The notes: generated by a model from the sequence alone, not told the origin. A stretch of DNA of 23,460 nucleotides from Thiobacillus sp. (GCA_024710445.1 JANJUT010000255.1:1-23460), one strand, 5' to 3'. Shown: positions 1 to 9,528, numbered from the stretch's first letter. Translations and numbers: made by a program.

Positions 1-3000
1 CTTCGGCCACGCTGCCGTCGCCGCTGATCGAAACCGTAGTCGTATCCAGCGTATCGGAAATACTGGTAGTCGCAGGTGCCGGGTTGATGACCAGGTTCTC
101 GAAATTACCGCCAGCAGCGGACGCAATCGTGGCGCTCACGCTGTCTGCATCGATGTAGACATCATCGGACGGGGCCGCTACTGAGACGCTTCCGGACGAT
201 GCGCCAGCGGCGATGCTGATTGTCGCGCCGTTGGAGAGCGTCACGCTGCCCGGTGCTTGCGCGGCGTTGCTCAAGCTTGCCGTGTAGATGATGCTGCCAC
301 CTTCGGCCACCGAAGCAGTAGCAGTCAGGCTGACCGTCGTGGCATCGAGGGTGTCGGTGATCGTCGTCGTGGCCGCAGCCGGGCTGATGACGAGGCTCTC
401 GAAGTTGCCGCCGGAAGCGGACGCAATCGTGGCAGAGACCGAACCGGCATCCACATACACATCGTCCGACGGTGCGGCCACGCTGACGCTGCCAGTCGAA
501 GCACCGGCCGCGATGCTGATCGTTGCGCCATTTGAAAGTGTGATGCTGACGGGCGCCTGCGCCACGTTATTCAGGCTGGCGGTGTAGGTGATGTTTCCAC
601 CTTCGGCCACGTTTGGCGTGGCTTCCAGGCTAACCGTCGTCACATCAACCGTATCGGTGATGGCTGTCGTTGCTGCTGCCGGGCTGATGGCCAGGCTTTC
701 GAAGTTGCCACCGGAAGCTGAGGCAATGGTGGTTGAGACCGTGCCCGCATCGACATATACATCATCGGATGGCGCGGGCACAGAGATGCTTCCGGACGAG
801 GCGCCGGCTGCGATGTTGATCGTGGCGCCGTTGGAGAGTGTCACCGAAACCGGTGCCTGAGCAATGTTGGTCAGGTTGGCCGTGTAGGTGATGTTGCCGC
901 CCTCGGCCACGCTGCCGCTGGCGGACAAGCTGACCGTGGTGGTGTCGGCGTCGTCGGTGACGGTTGTCACAACCGGCTTGCCGGCGGCGCCGGTGCCGAT
1001 GGCGAGCGCTTCGTAGTTGGCCCCGCTGGCGCTGGTGATGGTGGCCGACAGGCTGGAACCCCCGGTATAGATATCATCCGGGGCCACCATGCTGACGCTG
1101 GCGCTTGAGCTGCCTACCGGAATGATGATGCTGAGGCCATTGGACAGGCTGACCGTCAGCGGGCTGCCGGTGACCGGCTGGCCGACGCTCGCGGTATAGG
1201 TTACCGTGCCACCCTCGACTACGCTGGCCGATGCCGTGAGATCAAGCGTGGTTGTGTCGAGCGTATCGGTGATGCTGGTGGTGGCTGCCGCCGGGTTGAT
1301 CGCCAGGCTCTCGAAATTGCCACCGGAAGCAGATGCAATCGTGGCCGAAACCGAGCTGGCATCGATATACGCATCGTCGCTTGGTGCGGCCACGCTCACA
1401 CTGTTGCTGCTTGCGCCCGCTGCAATCGAGATCACCGCGCCGTTGGAGAGGGTGACCGTGACCGGGGCCGCGGCTGGGTTGTTGAGGCTTGCGGTGTAGA
1501 CGATGTTGCCACCCTCGGCCACGCTGGCTGAAGCAGTCAGCGAGACGGTGGTGACATTCATCGTGTCGGTAATACTGGTTACTGCCGGATTCGGGTTGAT
1601 CAACAGGCTCTCGAAATTGCCACCGGATGCCGAGGCAATGGTTGTCGAGACCGAACCGGCATCGATATACACGTCGTCGGATGGCGCAGCAAAGCTGACT
1701 GATCCGGTAGAGGAACCCGCAGCGATCATGATGGATGCGCCGTTGCTCAGCGTCACGCTAACCGGCGTTTGTGCCACATTGTTCAGGCTGGCGGTGTAGG
1801 TGATGTTGCCACCTTCGGCCACGCTGACTGAAGACGTCAGGCTGACCGTAGTGGTGTCGACGGTGTCGCTGATTGCCGTCGTGGCGGCAGCCGGATTAAT
1901 TGCCAGGCTTTCGAAATTGCCGCCGGAGGCGCTGCTGATGGTGGCGCTGACGTTAGACGCATCGACGTACACATCATCGCCCGGTGCCGCAACGCTGACC
2001 GTGCCGCTTGAAGCGCCAGCTGCGATCGTGATCGATGCACCGTTGGACAGGGTCACCGTGACCGGCGTCTGTGCCGAGTTGTTCAGGCTGGCGGTGTAGA
2101 CAATGCTGCCACCCTCGGCGACGCTCGCTGTCGCTGTCAGGCTCAGCGTCGTGACATCCAGGGTGTCGGTAATGGTTGTAATTGCCTGAGTGGGGTCGAC
2201 CACGACCACCACGCCGCCGCCCGTCGCGGTGCTGATGCTGGCGCTGAGGCTGCTTGGATCGAGGTAGACATCGTCGCTTGGTGCGACCGCCACGCTGGTG
2301 CTGCCCGTCGTCTGGCCGGCGAGGATGGTGATGGTGGCGCCGTTGCTGAGGGTCAGCGTGAGATTGCTGACCGGCGCCTGGCTTGCGCTCGCGGCGTAGA
2401 CGATCGTGCCGCCTGCTTCGCTAAGGCTTGGCGTGGCGCTGAGGCTGACCGAGGTGGCATCGTTGTCGACGAGCGAGGTGCTCACGCTGCCGTTCGCGCC
2501 GCTGACAGCGAGGTTTTCGAAGTTGCCGCCAGTGGCGCTGGCGATGCTGACGGTCAAGCTCTCCGCACCTTCGGCAAGCACATCATCGATCATGGCGAGG
2601 CTGAAGCTGGCGCCGGAGGATCCGGCCGGGATGGTCACGCTGACTACACCGGTGAAGTCGGAACCATTGGTTGCCGTACCGCTGTAGCTGAGATTGACCG
2701 TGACGGCCGATTGTGCCGGACTGGTGAGCGATACGGTGTAGCTTGCGCTTGCGCCTTCGGCCACGCTGCCGTCGCCGCTGATCGACACCGTGGTGGTATC
2801 GAGCGTATCGGTGATGCTGGTGGTGGCCGCAGCCGGGTTGATCGTCAGGGACTCGAAATTGCCGCCACTGGCGCTGCTGATGGTGGCGCTGACACTGCCA
2901 GCGTCCAGGTACACATCGTCGCTTGGCGCGGGGACACTGACGCTGCCGGACGAGGCGCCAGCTGCGATGCTGATCGTTGCACCGTTGGATAGCGTGACTG

Positions 3001-6000
3001 TGGTGGCTATGCCAGCCGGGTTGTTCAGGCTGGCCGTGTAAAGGATGCTGCCGCCTTCGGCGACGCTGGCCGAAGCCGTCAGGCTGACCGTCGTCACATC
3101 AACCGTATCGGTGATCGCAGTCGTTGCTGCGGCCGGGTTGATGGCCAGGCTCTCGAAATTGCCGCCGGTGGCGGAGGCAATCGTGGCACTGACGCTGCCG
3201 GCATCGACGTACACATCGTCAGTTGGGGCCGGGACACTCACGCTGCCAGACGAGGCGCCGGCTGCGATGCTGATGCTTGCGCCACTGGATAGCGTGATGG
3301 TCACAGGCGTTTGCGCAGCGCTGTTCAGACTGGCCGTATAGACGATACTGCCGCCCTCGGCCACGCTCGGGGTCGCTGTCAGGCTGACCGTAGTCGTGTC
3401 CAGGGTGTCGGTGATCGCAGTCGTCGCTGCAGCGGGATTGACTGCCAGGTTTTCGAAGTTGCCACCGGAAGCCGAGGCAATGGACACCGAGACCGACCCG
3501 GCATCGACGTATACGTCGTCACCAGGTGCGGCAACGCTGACGCTGCCTGTCGAGGCGCCGGACGCGATGCTGATGCTAGAACCGTTGGAGAGCGTCACGG
3601 CCACAGCGCTTTGCGCCGACGCCGTCAGGCTGGCGGTGTAGACGATGCTGCCACCCTCTGCGACGCTGGGCGAGGCGGAGAGCGAAACCGTAATGGAATC
3701 AATCGTATCGGTGATGCTGGTGCTAGTAGCAGCTGGATTGACCACCAGGTTCTCGAAGTTGCCGCCGGAGGCGGATGTAATGGTGGTGCTGATGCTGCTG
3801 GCATCGAGGTAGACGTTATCGGTTGGTGCAGCGACGGACACGGAACCCATGCTGGCGCCAGCAGCGATGGTGATGCTCGAACCGTTCGACAGCGTCACGG
3901 TGACCGCGCTCTGCGCCGGGGCCGTGAGGCTTGCGGTGTAAAGGATGTTGCCCCCTTCGGCCACGCTTGCCGTTGCGGTCAGGCTGAGTGTGGTTGCATT
4001 GAGGGTATCGGTGATGCTGGTATTTGCCGCAGTGGGGTTGATCGCCAGCGCCTCGAAATTGCCGCCGGTGGCGGAGGCAATCGTGGTGCTGATGCTGCTG
4101 GCATCGACGTAGACATCGTCGGTGGGTGCAGCAAAGCTGACGCTACCGGACGAGGCACCCGTAGCGATGGTGATGACCGCGCCGTTCGACAGCATCACCG
4201 AAACCGGCGACTGCGCTGCGCTGGTCAGGCTTGCCGTGTAGGTGACCGAACCGCCTTCGGCCACGCTGGGCGAAGCGGTCAGCGACACCGTGGTGGTGTC
4301 GAGCGTATCGGTGATCGATGTGGTTGCCGCAGCAGGGTTGATTGCCAGATTCTCGAAGTTGCCGCCGGTGGCGGAATCGATGGTTACAGAGACAGCACCT
4401 GCGTCCACATAGACATCGTCGGTGGGTGCAGCAAAGCTGACACTACCGGACGAAGCGCCCGCAGCGATGGTGATCGAGGCCCCGTTGGACAGATTCACGG
4501 TCACAGCCGTGCCAGCCGGGCTGGTGAGCGATGCGGTGTAGACGATGCTGCCACCTTCGGTCACGCTCGGGGTCGCCGTCAGGCTGGCCGTGGTGGTGTT
4601 GAGGGTATCGGTGATGCTGGTGGTGGCCGCAGCCGGGTCAATGACCAGGCTTTCAAAGTTGCCGCCGGTTGTGGACGCAATGGTGGCGCTGATGCTGCTG
4701 GCATCCAGGTACACGTCGTCGGAAGGTGCAACGACGCTGACCGAACCGTTGGAAGAACCGGCCGCGATACTGATGCTCGAACCGTTGGAGAGCGTCACGG
4801 TGACCGCACTTTGGGCTGGCGCCGTCAGGCTGGCGGTGTAGACGATGCTGCCGCCCTCGGCCACGCTGGGGCTGGCTGTTAGTGAGATGGTCGTGGCGTT
4901 GGTTGTGTCGGAAACTGCGGTTACTGCGGGAGCCGTGTCGATGACCAGGCTCTCGAAGTTGCCGCCGCTGGTGCCGGTGATTGTGGTCGATAGCGACCCG
5001 GCATCGACATACACATCGTCAGCCGGTGCCGGGATCGTCACAGAACCCGTGCTGGTGCCAGCCGCGATGTTGATCGAGGCGCCGTTGGACAGATTCACGG
5101 TGACCGCCGTGCCAGCCGGGCTGGTGAGCGATGCGGTGTAGACGATGCTGCCACCTTCGGCGACGCTCGGGGTTGCCGTCAGGCTGACCGTGGTCGTGTC
5201 GAGGGTATCGGTGATGCTGGTGGTGGCCGCAGCCGGGTCAATGACCAGGCTTTCAAAGTTGCCACCTGAGGCGGACGCAATGGTGGCGCTGACGCTGCCG
5301 GCATCGACGTAGACGTCATCAGAAGATGCAGGAACACTGACGCTGCCCAAGGATGCACCGGCCGCGATGTTGATGCTCGAACCGTTGGTGAGCGTCACGG
5401 TGACTGCACTTTGGGCTGGCGCCGTCAGACTGGCAGTGTAGACGATGCTGCCGCCCTCGGCCACGCTGGGCGTGGCGGTCAGCGACACCGTGGTGGTGTC
5501 GAGGGTATCGGTGATGCTGGTGGTAGCCGCAGTTGGGTTGATCGCCAGCGCCTCGAAGTTTCCGCCGGAAGCGGAGGCAATCGTGGTGCTGATGCTGCCG
5601 GCATCGACGTAGGCGTCATCGATCGGTGCGGCGACGGACACCGAACCCGTGCTGGCGCCGGCCGCGATGGTGATCGCGGCACCGTTGGACAGATTCACGG
5701 TGACTGCACTTTGGGCTGGGACCGTCAGGCTGGCGGTGTAGACGATGCTGCCGCCTTCGGCGACCGAAGGGCTTGCACTGAGCGATAGGGTGGTCGAGTC
5801 GATGGTGTCGGTGATCGTCGTGACTGCCGGGCTGGGGTCGAACGACGCAAGGATGCCACCGCCCAAGATGCTGCTGATCGCTGCCGACACAGAGCTGGGA
5901 TCGACATAGACATCCTCGGAGGCAGCCAGCGGCACGCTGCTCGAACCACTCAGGTTGCCTGCAGCGATCGTGATGGTTGCGCCGTTGGACAGCGTCACGG

Positions 6001-8260
6001 TCATGGCGCTGACGGGCGCCTGGGTGAGGGTGGCGGTATACACAATGTTGCCGCCCGCTTCGGTCAGGCTTGGCGTGGCCGAAAGCGAAACGGTCGCCAC
6101 ATCGTCATCGATGATGTTGGTCGTGACCAAGCCGGCTGCGCCGCCTGCCAGTTGCAGACTCTCGAAGTTGCCACCGCTGGCGGAGACCAACGAGACGGTG
6201 AAATTTTCGGTGCCTTCCGTTGCCGCATCATTGACTGTGCTGATCGTGAAGCTGGCGCTGGAACTACCAGCCGGAATCGTGACGCTGGTGATGCCGGTGT
6301 AATCGGTGCCGCCGCCGGTGGCTGTGCCGCTGTAGGACAGTGTCACCGTGACATCGGTTTGCGCCGGGCTTGTGAGCGAGACGGTATAGCTGCTGCTTGC
6401 GCCCTCTGCGATGCTGCCAGCGCCGCTGAGCGACACCGTGGCGGTGTCGAGGGTATCGGTAACGGTCGTGACCGCTGGCGCGCTGTTGACCAGCAGGCTC
6501 TCGAAGTTGCCGCCGCTGGTGCTGCTGATCGTGGTCGAGATTGAACCGGCATCGAGATACACATCGTCGCTTGGTGCGGCGACCGCCACGGAGCCGGTAC
6601 TGGATCCGGCCGCGATGCTGATCGTTGCGCCATTGGCCAGATTCACGGTCATGGCCGTGCCGGTCGAGCTGGTGAGCGAAGCAGTGTAGACGATGCTGCC
6701 GCCCTCGGCGACGCTGGGCGTCGCAGTGAGGCTGACCGTGGTCGCATCGAGCGTATCGGTGATGCTGGTCGTCGCCGCAGCCAGGTCGATCACCAGGCTT
6801 TCGAAGTTGCCGCCGGTGGCGGATGCAATGGTGGCGCTGACGCTGCCGGCGTCGAGGTAGACGTCGTCAGTTGGGGCGAGAACGCTCACCGTATTGCTGG
6901 AAGCGCCCGCAGCGATCGTCAAGGTGGCGCCGTTGCTCAATGTCACCGTGACCGGCATTTGCGCTGCCTGGCTCAGGCTGGCGGTGTAGACGATGCTGCC
7001 GCCCTCGGCGACGCTGGGCGTCGCAGTGAGGCTGACCGTGGTCGCATCGAGCGTATCGGTGATGCTGGTCGTCGCCGCAGCCGGGTCGATCACCAGACTC
7101 TCGAAGTTGCCGCCGGCAGCCGCGGTGATGCTGGCCGAGACTAAACCGGCGTCGATATACCCATCGTCGGACGGCGCGGCGACACTGACCGAGCCTGCAG
7201 AGGCGCCGGCGGCGATGCTGATCGTTGCGCCATTGCTCAGGGTCACGCTGACCGGGGTCTGTGCCACGTTGTTCAGGCTGGCGGTATAGGTGAGGTTGCC
7301 GCCCTCGATCACGCTGGGGCTGGCGGTCAGGGAGACCGTCGTGGCGTCGGTCGTGTCGGTAATGCTGGTGGTGGCAGCGGCGGGGTTGATCGCCAGATTC
7401 TCGAAATTGCCGCCGGCAGCGGACGCAATGGTGGAGCTGATATCGCCGCTGTCGAGGTAAACATCGTCGCCGGGTACGGCAACCGGGACGCTGCCGGAAG
7501 CGGCGCCCGCTGCGATGCTGATGACGGCGCCATTGCTGAGGGTCACGCTGACCGGTGTCTGCGCCATCTGGTTGAGGCTGGCCGTATAGACGATGCTGCC
7601 GCCTTCGGCGACGCTCGGGGTCGCCGTCAGACTCACCGTCGTTACATCCAGCGTGTCGCTGATGCTGGTGGTGGCCGCCGCTGGGTTGATCGCCAGCGAT
7701 TCGAAATTGCCGCCGCTGGCGCCGCTGATCGTGGTCGAGACCGAGCCGGCATCGACATACACATCGTCGGTCGGTGCGGCGACGGACACGGAGCCCGTGC
7801 TGGCGCCGGCCGCGATGGTGATCGTCGCGCCATTACTGAGGGTAACCGTGACGGCTGCACCGGCCGGGTTGGTCAGGCTGGCCGTGTAAACGATATTGCC
7901 GCCCTCGGCGACTGCCGCATCGGCCGACAGCGAAACGGTGGTGACATCGATGTCGTTGGTCACCGTGGTGGTGGCCGGGCTGCCCAGGTTCAAGCTGGTG
8001 TAGTCGCCACCGGATGCACCCACTATGGATACCGTCAGCGGCGTGTCGCCTTGGGCGAAGACGTCGTCCGCACGCACTGGCACGGGGGCGCTGGTGCCGC
8101 TGAACGCGCCGACTGCAATGGTGAGGGTGAGGCCGTTGGACAAGCTCAGCACCAGCGGGCTTCCCTGCGGCGCCACATCGACCGTGGCTGAGTACACGAT
8201 GGCGCCGCTTTCGACCACGCTTGCCGGCGCGTTGAGGGTGACCGTGCTCACTATGGCAGG
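1..8260 (-). repeat. Tandem array of about 27 Ig/Calx-beta-like coding repeats, period about 300 bp
   Basis: The repeat anchor encoding EGG(S/N)I(V/T)YTASL recurs near plus-strand positions 8199, 7889, 7589, 7289, 6989, 6689, 6400, 6050, 5741, 5441, 5141, 4841, 4541, 4241, 3941, 3641, 3341, 3041, 2750, 2399, 2099, 1799, 1499, 1198, 886, 586 and 286. Most units are alike. Two places differ: near 6430-5800 and 2790-2130, a canonical Calx-beta-type unit (EGAS...SYTVSLTSPAQ, with GTDYTG or GSDFTG) is followed by an unusual unit containing SLTEAGG or SLSEAGG and ending in a GGG stretch. A third Calx-type unit starts at the left edge. The array is coding and in frame throughout. Confidence 0.95.
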
Positions 8261-8785
8261 CGCGTCGTCGGCTGCCTCCAGGATTTGCATGGGGAGGCCG
8301 CCGGACTCGAACAACGGCAGGTCCACGCTCGCCGTATTGCTTTCAAATTGGTACGACAGCGGATCCACGCCTTCCACAATCCGCAGCAGCCGTACGAAAT
8401 CATTGCCCACGCCGCCACTACCGCCATCGATACCGGCAGCGGTCGATTCAAGCAGGTCATCTATGTTCTCGCCGCGTTCCAGAGCCTGAATGATACGGTC
8501 GGCCTCACCTGCTGGCAGGGATGCCTCGGATACATCAGGGCGGGTGGTTTGCGAGGTTTCTGCACTGAACTGGAAGGTTTCGTTGGGCAGAAGGGTGAGC
8601 AGGTGTCCATCCAGGAAAGCCAGTTGAACCTGTCCACCCGGCATGGTGACGATGGTGTCGCCTTCCAGCAGCACATCACCTGGATTGAGCGGCCGCATTT
8701 GTCCGGATGGGTCGCGGGCAAATGCCTGACCTTCTATCGCGATAACAGTGGCGACTGCCTGGGGGGTGGAAACGCTGCTGTCCAT
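1..8785 (-). CDS. Giant LapA/Bap-like type I secreted adhesin, N-terminal 2928 codons (C-terminus off the left edge)
   Basis: A single open frame runs from an ATG at 8785 to the left edge. I checked its phase at six points (290, 3044, 5744, 6044, 7592 and the start) and found no frameshift. Residues 1-80 resemble the LapA-type retention module, with a conserved-looking stretch around VATVIAIEGQAFARDPSGQM and no Sec signal. Residues 115-118 read TAAG, the LapG-type cleavage sequence. From about residue 170 there are about 27 tandem units of 97-110 residues, most exactly 300 bp, with recurring EGGSIVYTASL, VTLSNGATISIAAGASSGSV and DDVYVDAGS. The acidic DDVYxD loops could bind calcium. By family knowledge, such adhesins are exported by the neighbouring ABC/HlyD pair and anchored in the outer-membrane pore through the retention module, promoting biofilm attachment. 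The C-terminal RTX and secretion signal is not visible. The family is clear; the ligand is unknown. The start follows a weak AAGG. Confidence 0.93.
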   Translation of the reverse strand, partial: MDSSVSTPQAVATVIAIEGQAFARDPSGQMRPLNPGDVLLEGDTIVTMPGGQVQLAFLDGHLLTLLPNETFQFSAETSQTTRPDVSEASLPAGEADRIIQALERGENIDDLLESTAAGIDGGSGGVGNDFVRLLRIVEGVDPLSYQFESNTASVDLPLFESGGLPMQILEAADDAPAIVSTVTLNAPASVVESGAIVYSATVDVAPQGSPLVLSLSNGLTLTIAVGAFSGTSAPVPVRADDVFAQGDTPLTVSIVGASGGDYTSLNLGSPATTTVTNDIDVTTVSLSADAAVAEGGNIVYTASLTNPAGAAVTVTLSNGATITIAAGASTGSVSVAAPTDDVYVDAGSVSTTISGASGGNFESLAINPAAATTSISDTLDVTTVSLTATPSVAEGGSIVYTASLNQMAQTPVSVTLSNGAVISIAAGAASGSVPVAVPGDDVYLDSGDISSTIASAAGGNFENLAINPAAATTSITDTTDATTVSLTASPSVIEGGNLTYTASLNNVAQTPVSVTLSNGATISIAAGASAGSVSVAAPSDDGYIDAGLVSASITAAAGGNFESLVIDPAAATTSITDTLDATTVSLTATPSVAEGGSIVYTASLSQAAQMPVTVTLSNGATLTIAAGASSNTVSVLAPTDDVYLDAGSVSATIASATGGNFESLVIDLAAATTSITDTLDATTVSLTATPSVAEGGSIVYTASLTSSTGTAMTVNLANGATISIAAGSSTGSVAVAAPSDDVYLDAGSISTTISSTSGGNFESLLVNSAPAVTTVTDTLDTATVSLSGAGSIAEGASSSYTVSLTSPAQTDVTVTLSYSGTATGGGTDYTGITSVTIPAGSSSASFTISTVNDAATEGTENFTVSLVSASGGNFESLQLAGGAAGLVTTNIIDDDVATVSLSATPSLTEAGGNIVYTATLTQAPVSAMTVTLSNGATITIAAGNLSGSSSVPLAASEDVYVDPSSVSAAISSILGGGILASFDPSPAVTTITDTIDSTTLSLSASPSVAEGGSIVYTASLTVPAQSAVTVNLSNGAAITIAAGASTGSVSVAAPIDDAYVDAGSISTTIASASGGNFEALAINPTAATTSITDTLDTTTVSLTATPSVAEGGSIVYTASLTAPAQSAVTVTLTNGSSINIAAGASLGSVSVPASSDDVYVDAGSVSATIASASGGNFESLVIDPAAATTSITDTLDTTTVSLTATPSVAEGGSIVYTASLTSPAGTAVTVNLSNGASINIAAGTSTGSVTIPAPADDVYVDAGSLSTTITGTSGGNFESLVIDTAPAVTAVSDTTNATTISLTASPSVAEGGSIVYTASLTAPAQSAVTVTLSNGSSISIAAGSSNGSVSVVAPSDDVYLDASSISATIASTTGGNFESLVIDPAAATTSITDTLNTTTASLTATPSVTEGGSIVYTASLTSPAGTAVTVNLSNGASITIAAGASSGSVSFAAPTDDVYVDAGAVSVTIDSATGGNFENLAINPAAATTSITDTLDTTTVSLTASPSVAEGGSVTYTASLTSAAQSPVSVMLSNGAVITIATGASSGSVSFAAPTDDVYVDASSISTTIASATGGNFEALAINPTAANTSITDTLNATTLSLTATASVAEGGNILYTASLTAPAQSAVTVTLSNGSSITIAAGASMGSVSVAAPTDNVYLDASSISTTITSASGGNFENLVVNPAATSTSITDTIDSITVSLSASPSVAEGGSIVYTASLTASAQSAVAVTLSNGSSISIASGASTGSVSVAAPGDDVYVDAGSVSVSIASASGGNFENLAVNPAAATTAITDTLDTTTVSLTATPSVAEGGSIVYTASLNSAAQTPVTITLSSGASISIAAGASSGSVSVPAPTDDVYVDAGSVSATIASATGGNFESLAINPAAATTAITDTVDVTTVSLTASASVAEGGSILYTASLNNPAGIATTVTLSNGATISIAAGASSGSVSVPAPSDDVYLDAGSVSATISSASGGNFESLTINPAAATTSITDTLDTTTVSISGDGSVAEGASASYTVSLTSPAQSAVTVNLSYSGTATNGSDFTGVVSVTIPAGSSGASFSLAMIDDVLAEGAESLTVSIASATGGNFENLAVSGANGSVSTSLVDNDATSVSLSATPSLSEAGGTIVYAASASQAPVSNLTLTLSNGATITILAGQTTGSTSVAVAPSDDVYLDPSSLSASISTATGGGVVVVVDPTQAITTITDTLDVTTLSLTATASVAEGGSIVYTASLNNSAQTPVTVTLSNGASITIAAGASSGTVSVAAPGDDVYVDASNVSATISSASGGNFESLAINPAAATTAISDTVDTTTVSLTSSVSVAEGGNITYTASLNNVAQTPVSVTLSNGASIMIAAGSSTGSVSFAAPSDDVYIDAGSVSTTIASASGGNFESLLINPNPAVTSITDTMNVTTVSLTASASVAEGGNIVYTASLNNPAAAPVTVTLSNGAVISIAAGASSNSVSVAAPSDDAYIDASSVSATIASASGGNFESLAINPAAATTSITDTLDTTTLDLTASASVVEGGTVTYTASVGQPVTGSPLTVSLSNGLSIIIPVGSSSASVSMVAPDDIYTGGSSLSATITSASGANYEALAIGTGAAGKPVVTTVTDDADTTTVSLSASGSVAEGGNITYTANLTNIAQAPVSVTLSNGATINIAAGASSGSISVPAPSDDVYVDAGTVSTTIASASGGNFESLAISPAAATTAITDTVDVTTVSLEATPNVAEGGNITYTASLNNVAQAPVSITLSNGATISIAAGASTGSVSVAAPSDDVYVDAGSVSATIASASGGNFESLVISPAAATTTITDTLDATTVSLTATASVAEGGSIIYTASLSNAAQAPGSVTLSNGATISIAAGASSGSVSVAAPSDDVYIDADSVSATIASAAGGNFENLVINPAPATTSISDTLDTTTVSISGDGSVAE
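8432..8443 (-). other. Putative LapG-type proteolysis site (TAAG, residues 115-118) in the adhesin retention module
   Basis: The codons for Thr-Ala-Ala-Gly lie between the compact N-terminal module and a Gly/Ser-rich linker (IDGGSGG). In Pseudomonas LapA, the periplasmic protease LapG cuts at a TAAG sequence in this position when c-di-GMP falls and LapD releases it, freeing the adhesin. The match in sequence and position is seen directly; cleavage is inferred. No lapD or lapG lies in the window. Confidence 0.7.
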
Positions 8786-8883
8786 GATTCGGGCCTTATT
8801 TAAGTGATACAGGAAACCCATTTGGGCTTATCTGTAAGACTTAACGGCCGAATCTCCGGAATCCGTATTGGACCGAAGTACAG

Positions 8884-9528
8884 TCAGGCAGAAATTTTCT
8901 GGGGTGGTTGTGTCGAGTCTTCGACACCATTGACGAGGAGGGCGAGTTGCATGCGGTCGCGTACGCCGAGTTTTTCGAACGATGCGGTCAAGTGCGCTTT
9001 GACCGTGCGCTCGGTGATGCCCATGACACGCGCGATTTCCTTGTTGGTGGAACCGCGTGCCACCGATTCGGCAACCTGACGCTCGCGCATGCTCAGGCGG
9101 CTTAGGCTGGGCTCCGCGGAATCGTTACCGTGTGCGGCCAGACCTTGCATCAGACGGCGCATGAGTTGCGGTCCCACCCACAGGCCGCCGTGTTCGACGA
9201 CATTGGCTACCTGGTGCAGCACTTCCGGCAAGGTGAGCGCACTGCAATAGCCAGACGCACCTGCAGCCAAGGCGGCTGTGCCTTGCTCATCCTCAGGCAC
9301 ATTTGAGAGCACAACGATGGGGACATTGTTTGCGGTTGCACGCACGCTCTTGATCAGGGTGGAGAGTGACTGATCGTCTGTCGTGGCATGTAGCCAAATG
9401 ATGGCGGCACTTGCCAGAAACGCGGACTGTACGGCATTGGCCTCCTGCAATACCAGTGCATCCGGAAATGCCTGTAGCCAGCGCGGGATCGGCTGCGAGC
9501 GTGAGGTAATAAATACGTGGCGCTTCAT
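8884..9528 (-). CDS. LuxR/NarL-type transcriptional regulator with a degenerate (pseudo-)receiver domain
   Basis: This 214-residue protein (ATG at 9528) has the two-domain NarL layout. Residues 1-130 have a receiver-like fold pattern, and residues 143-200 form a LuxR-type helix-turn-helix with LSMRERQVAESVARG, NKEIARVMGITERTVKAHL and KLGVRDRMQLA. The receiver lacks its chemistry: the N-terminal acidic pair is Ser9-Arg10, the phosphoacceptor position is His47 (IIWLHA), and the beta-5 lysine is replaced in YCSAL. It probably binds DNA without phosphorelay control; what it senses is unknown. The start is four bases after the stop of the HlyD gene, so the two are probably cotranslated, and the adhesin start is 98 bp downstream. 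A GTG at 9564 would add 12 residues but lies inside the upstream gene. The adhesin and secretion operon are the obvious candidate targets. Confidence 0.9.
   Translation of the reverse strand: MKRHVFITSRSQPIPRWLQAFPDALVLQEANAVQSAFLASAAIIWLHATTDDQSLSTLIKSVRATANNVPIVVLSNVPEDEQGTAALAAGASGYCSALTLPEVLHQVANVVEHGGLWVGPQLMRRLMQGLAAHGNDSAEPSLSRLSMRERQVAESVARGSTNKEIARVMGITERTVKAHLTASFEKLGVRDRMQLALLVNGVEDSTQPPQKISA

Noticed and set aside
3311-4882. Long plus-strand open frame (523 codons) antisense to the adhesin
   Set aside because: It is low-complexity and repeats every 100 codons exactly with the sense gene. The absence of stops follows from the repeat's base composition, and there is no start signal or family resemblance.
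1-8260. Regular 300-bp periodicity considered as a CRISPR or satellite array
   Set aside because: Units are far longer than CRISPR repeats, stay in one reading frame for 2928 codons, and encode a known type of adhesin domain.
288-8489. Series of plus-strand frames of about 98 codons across the adhesin, each starting MLPPSATL
   Set aside because: They are one antisense frame of the same 300-bp repeat, present wherever the adhesin repeat is present. They are shadows, not genes.
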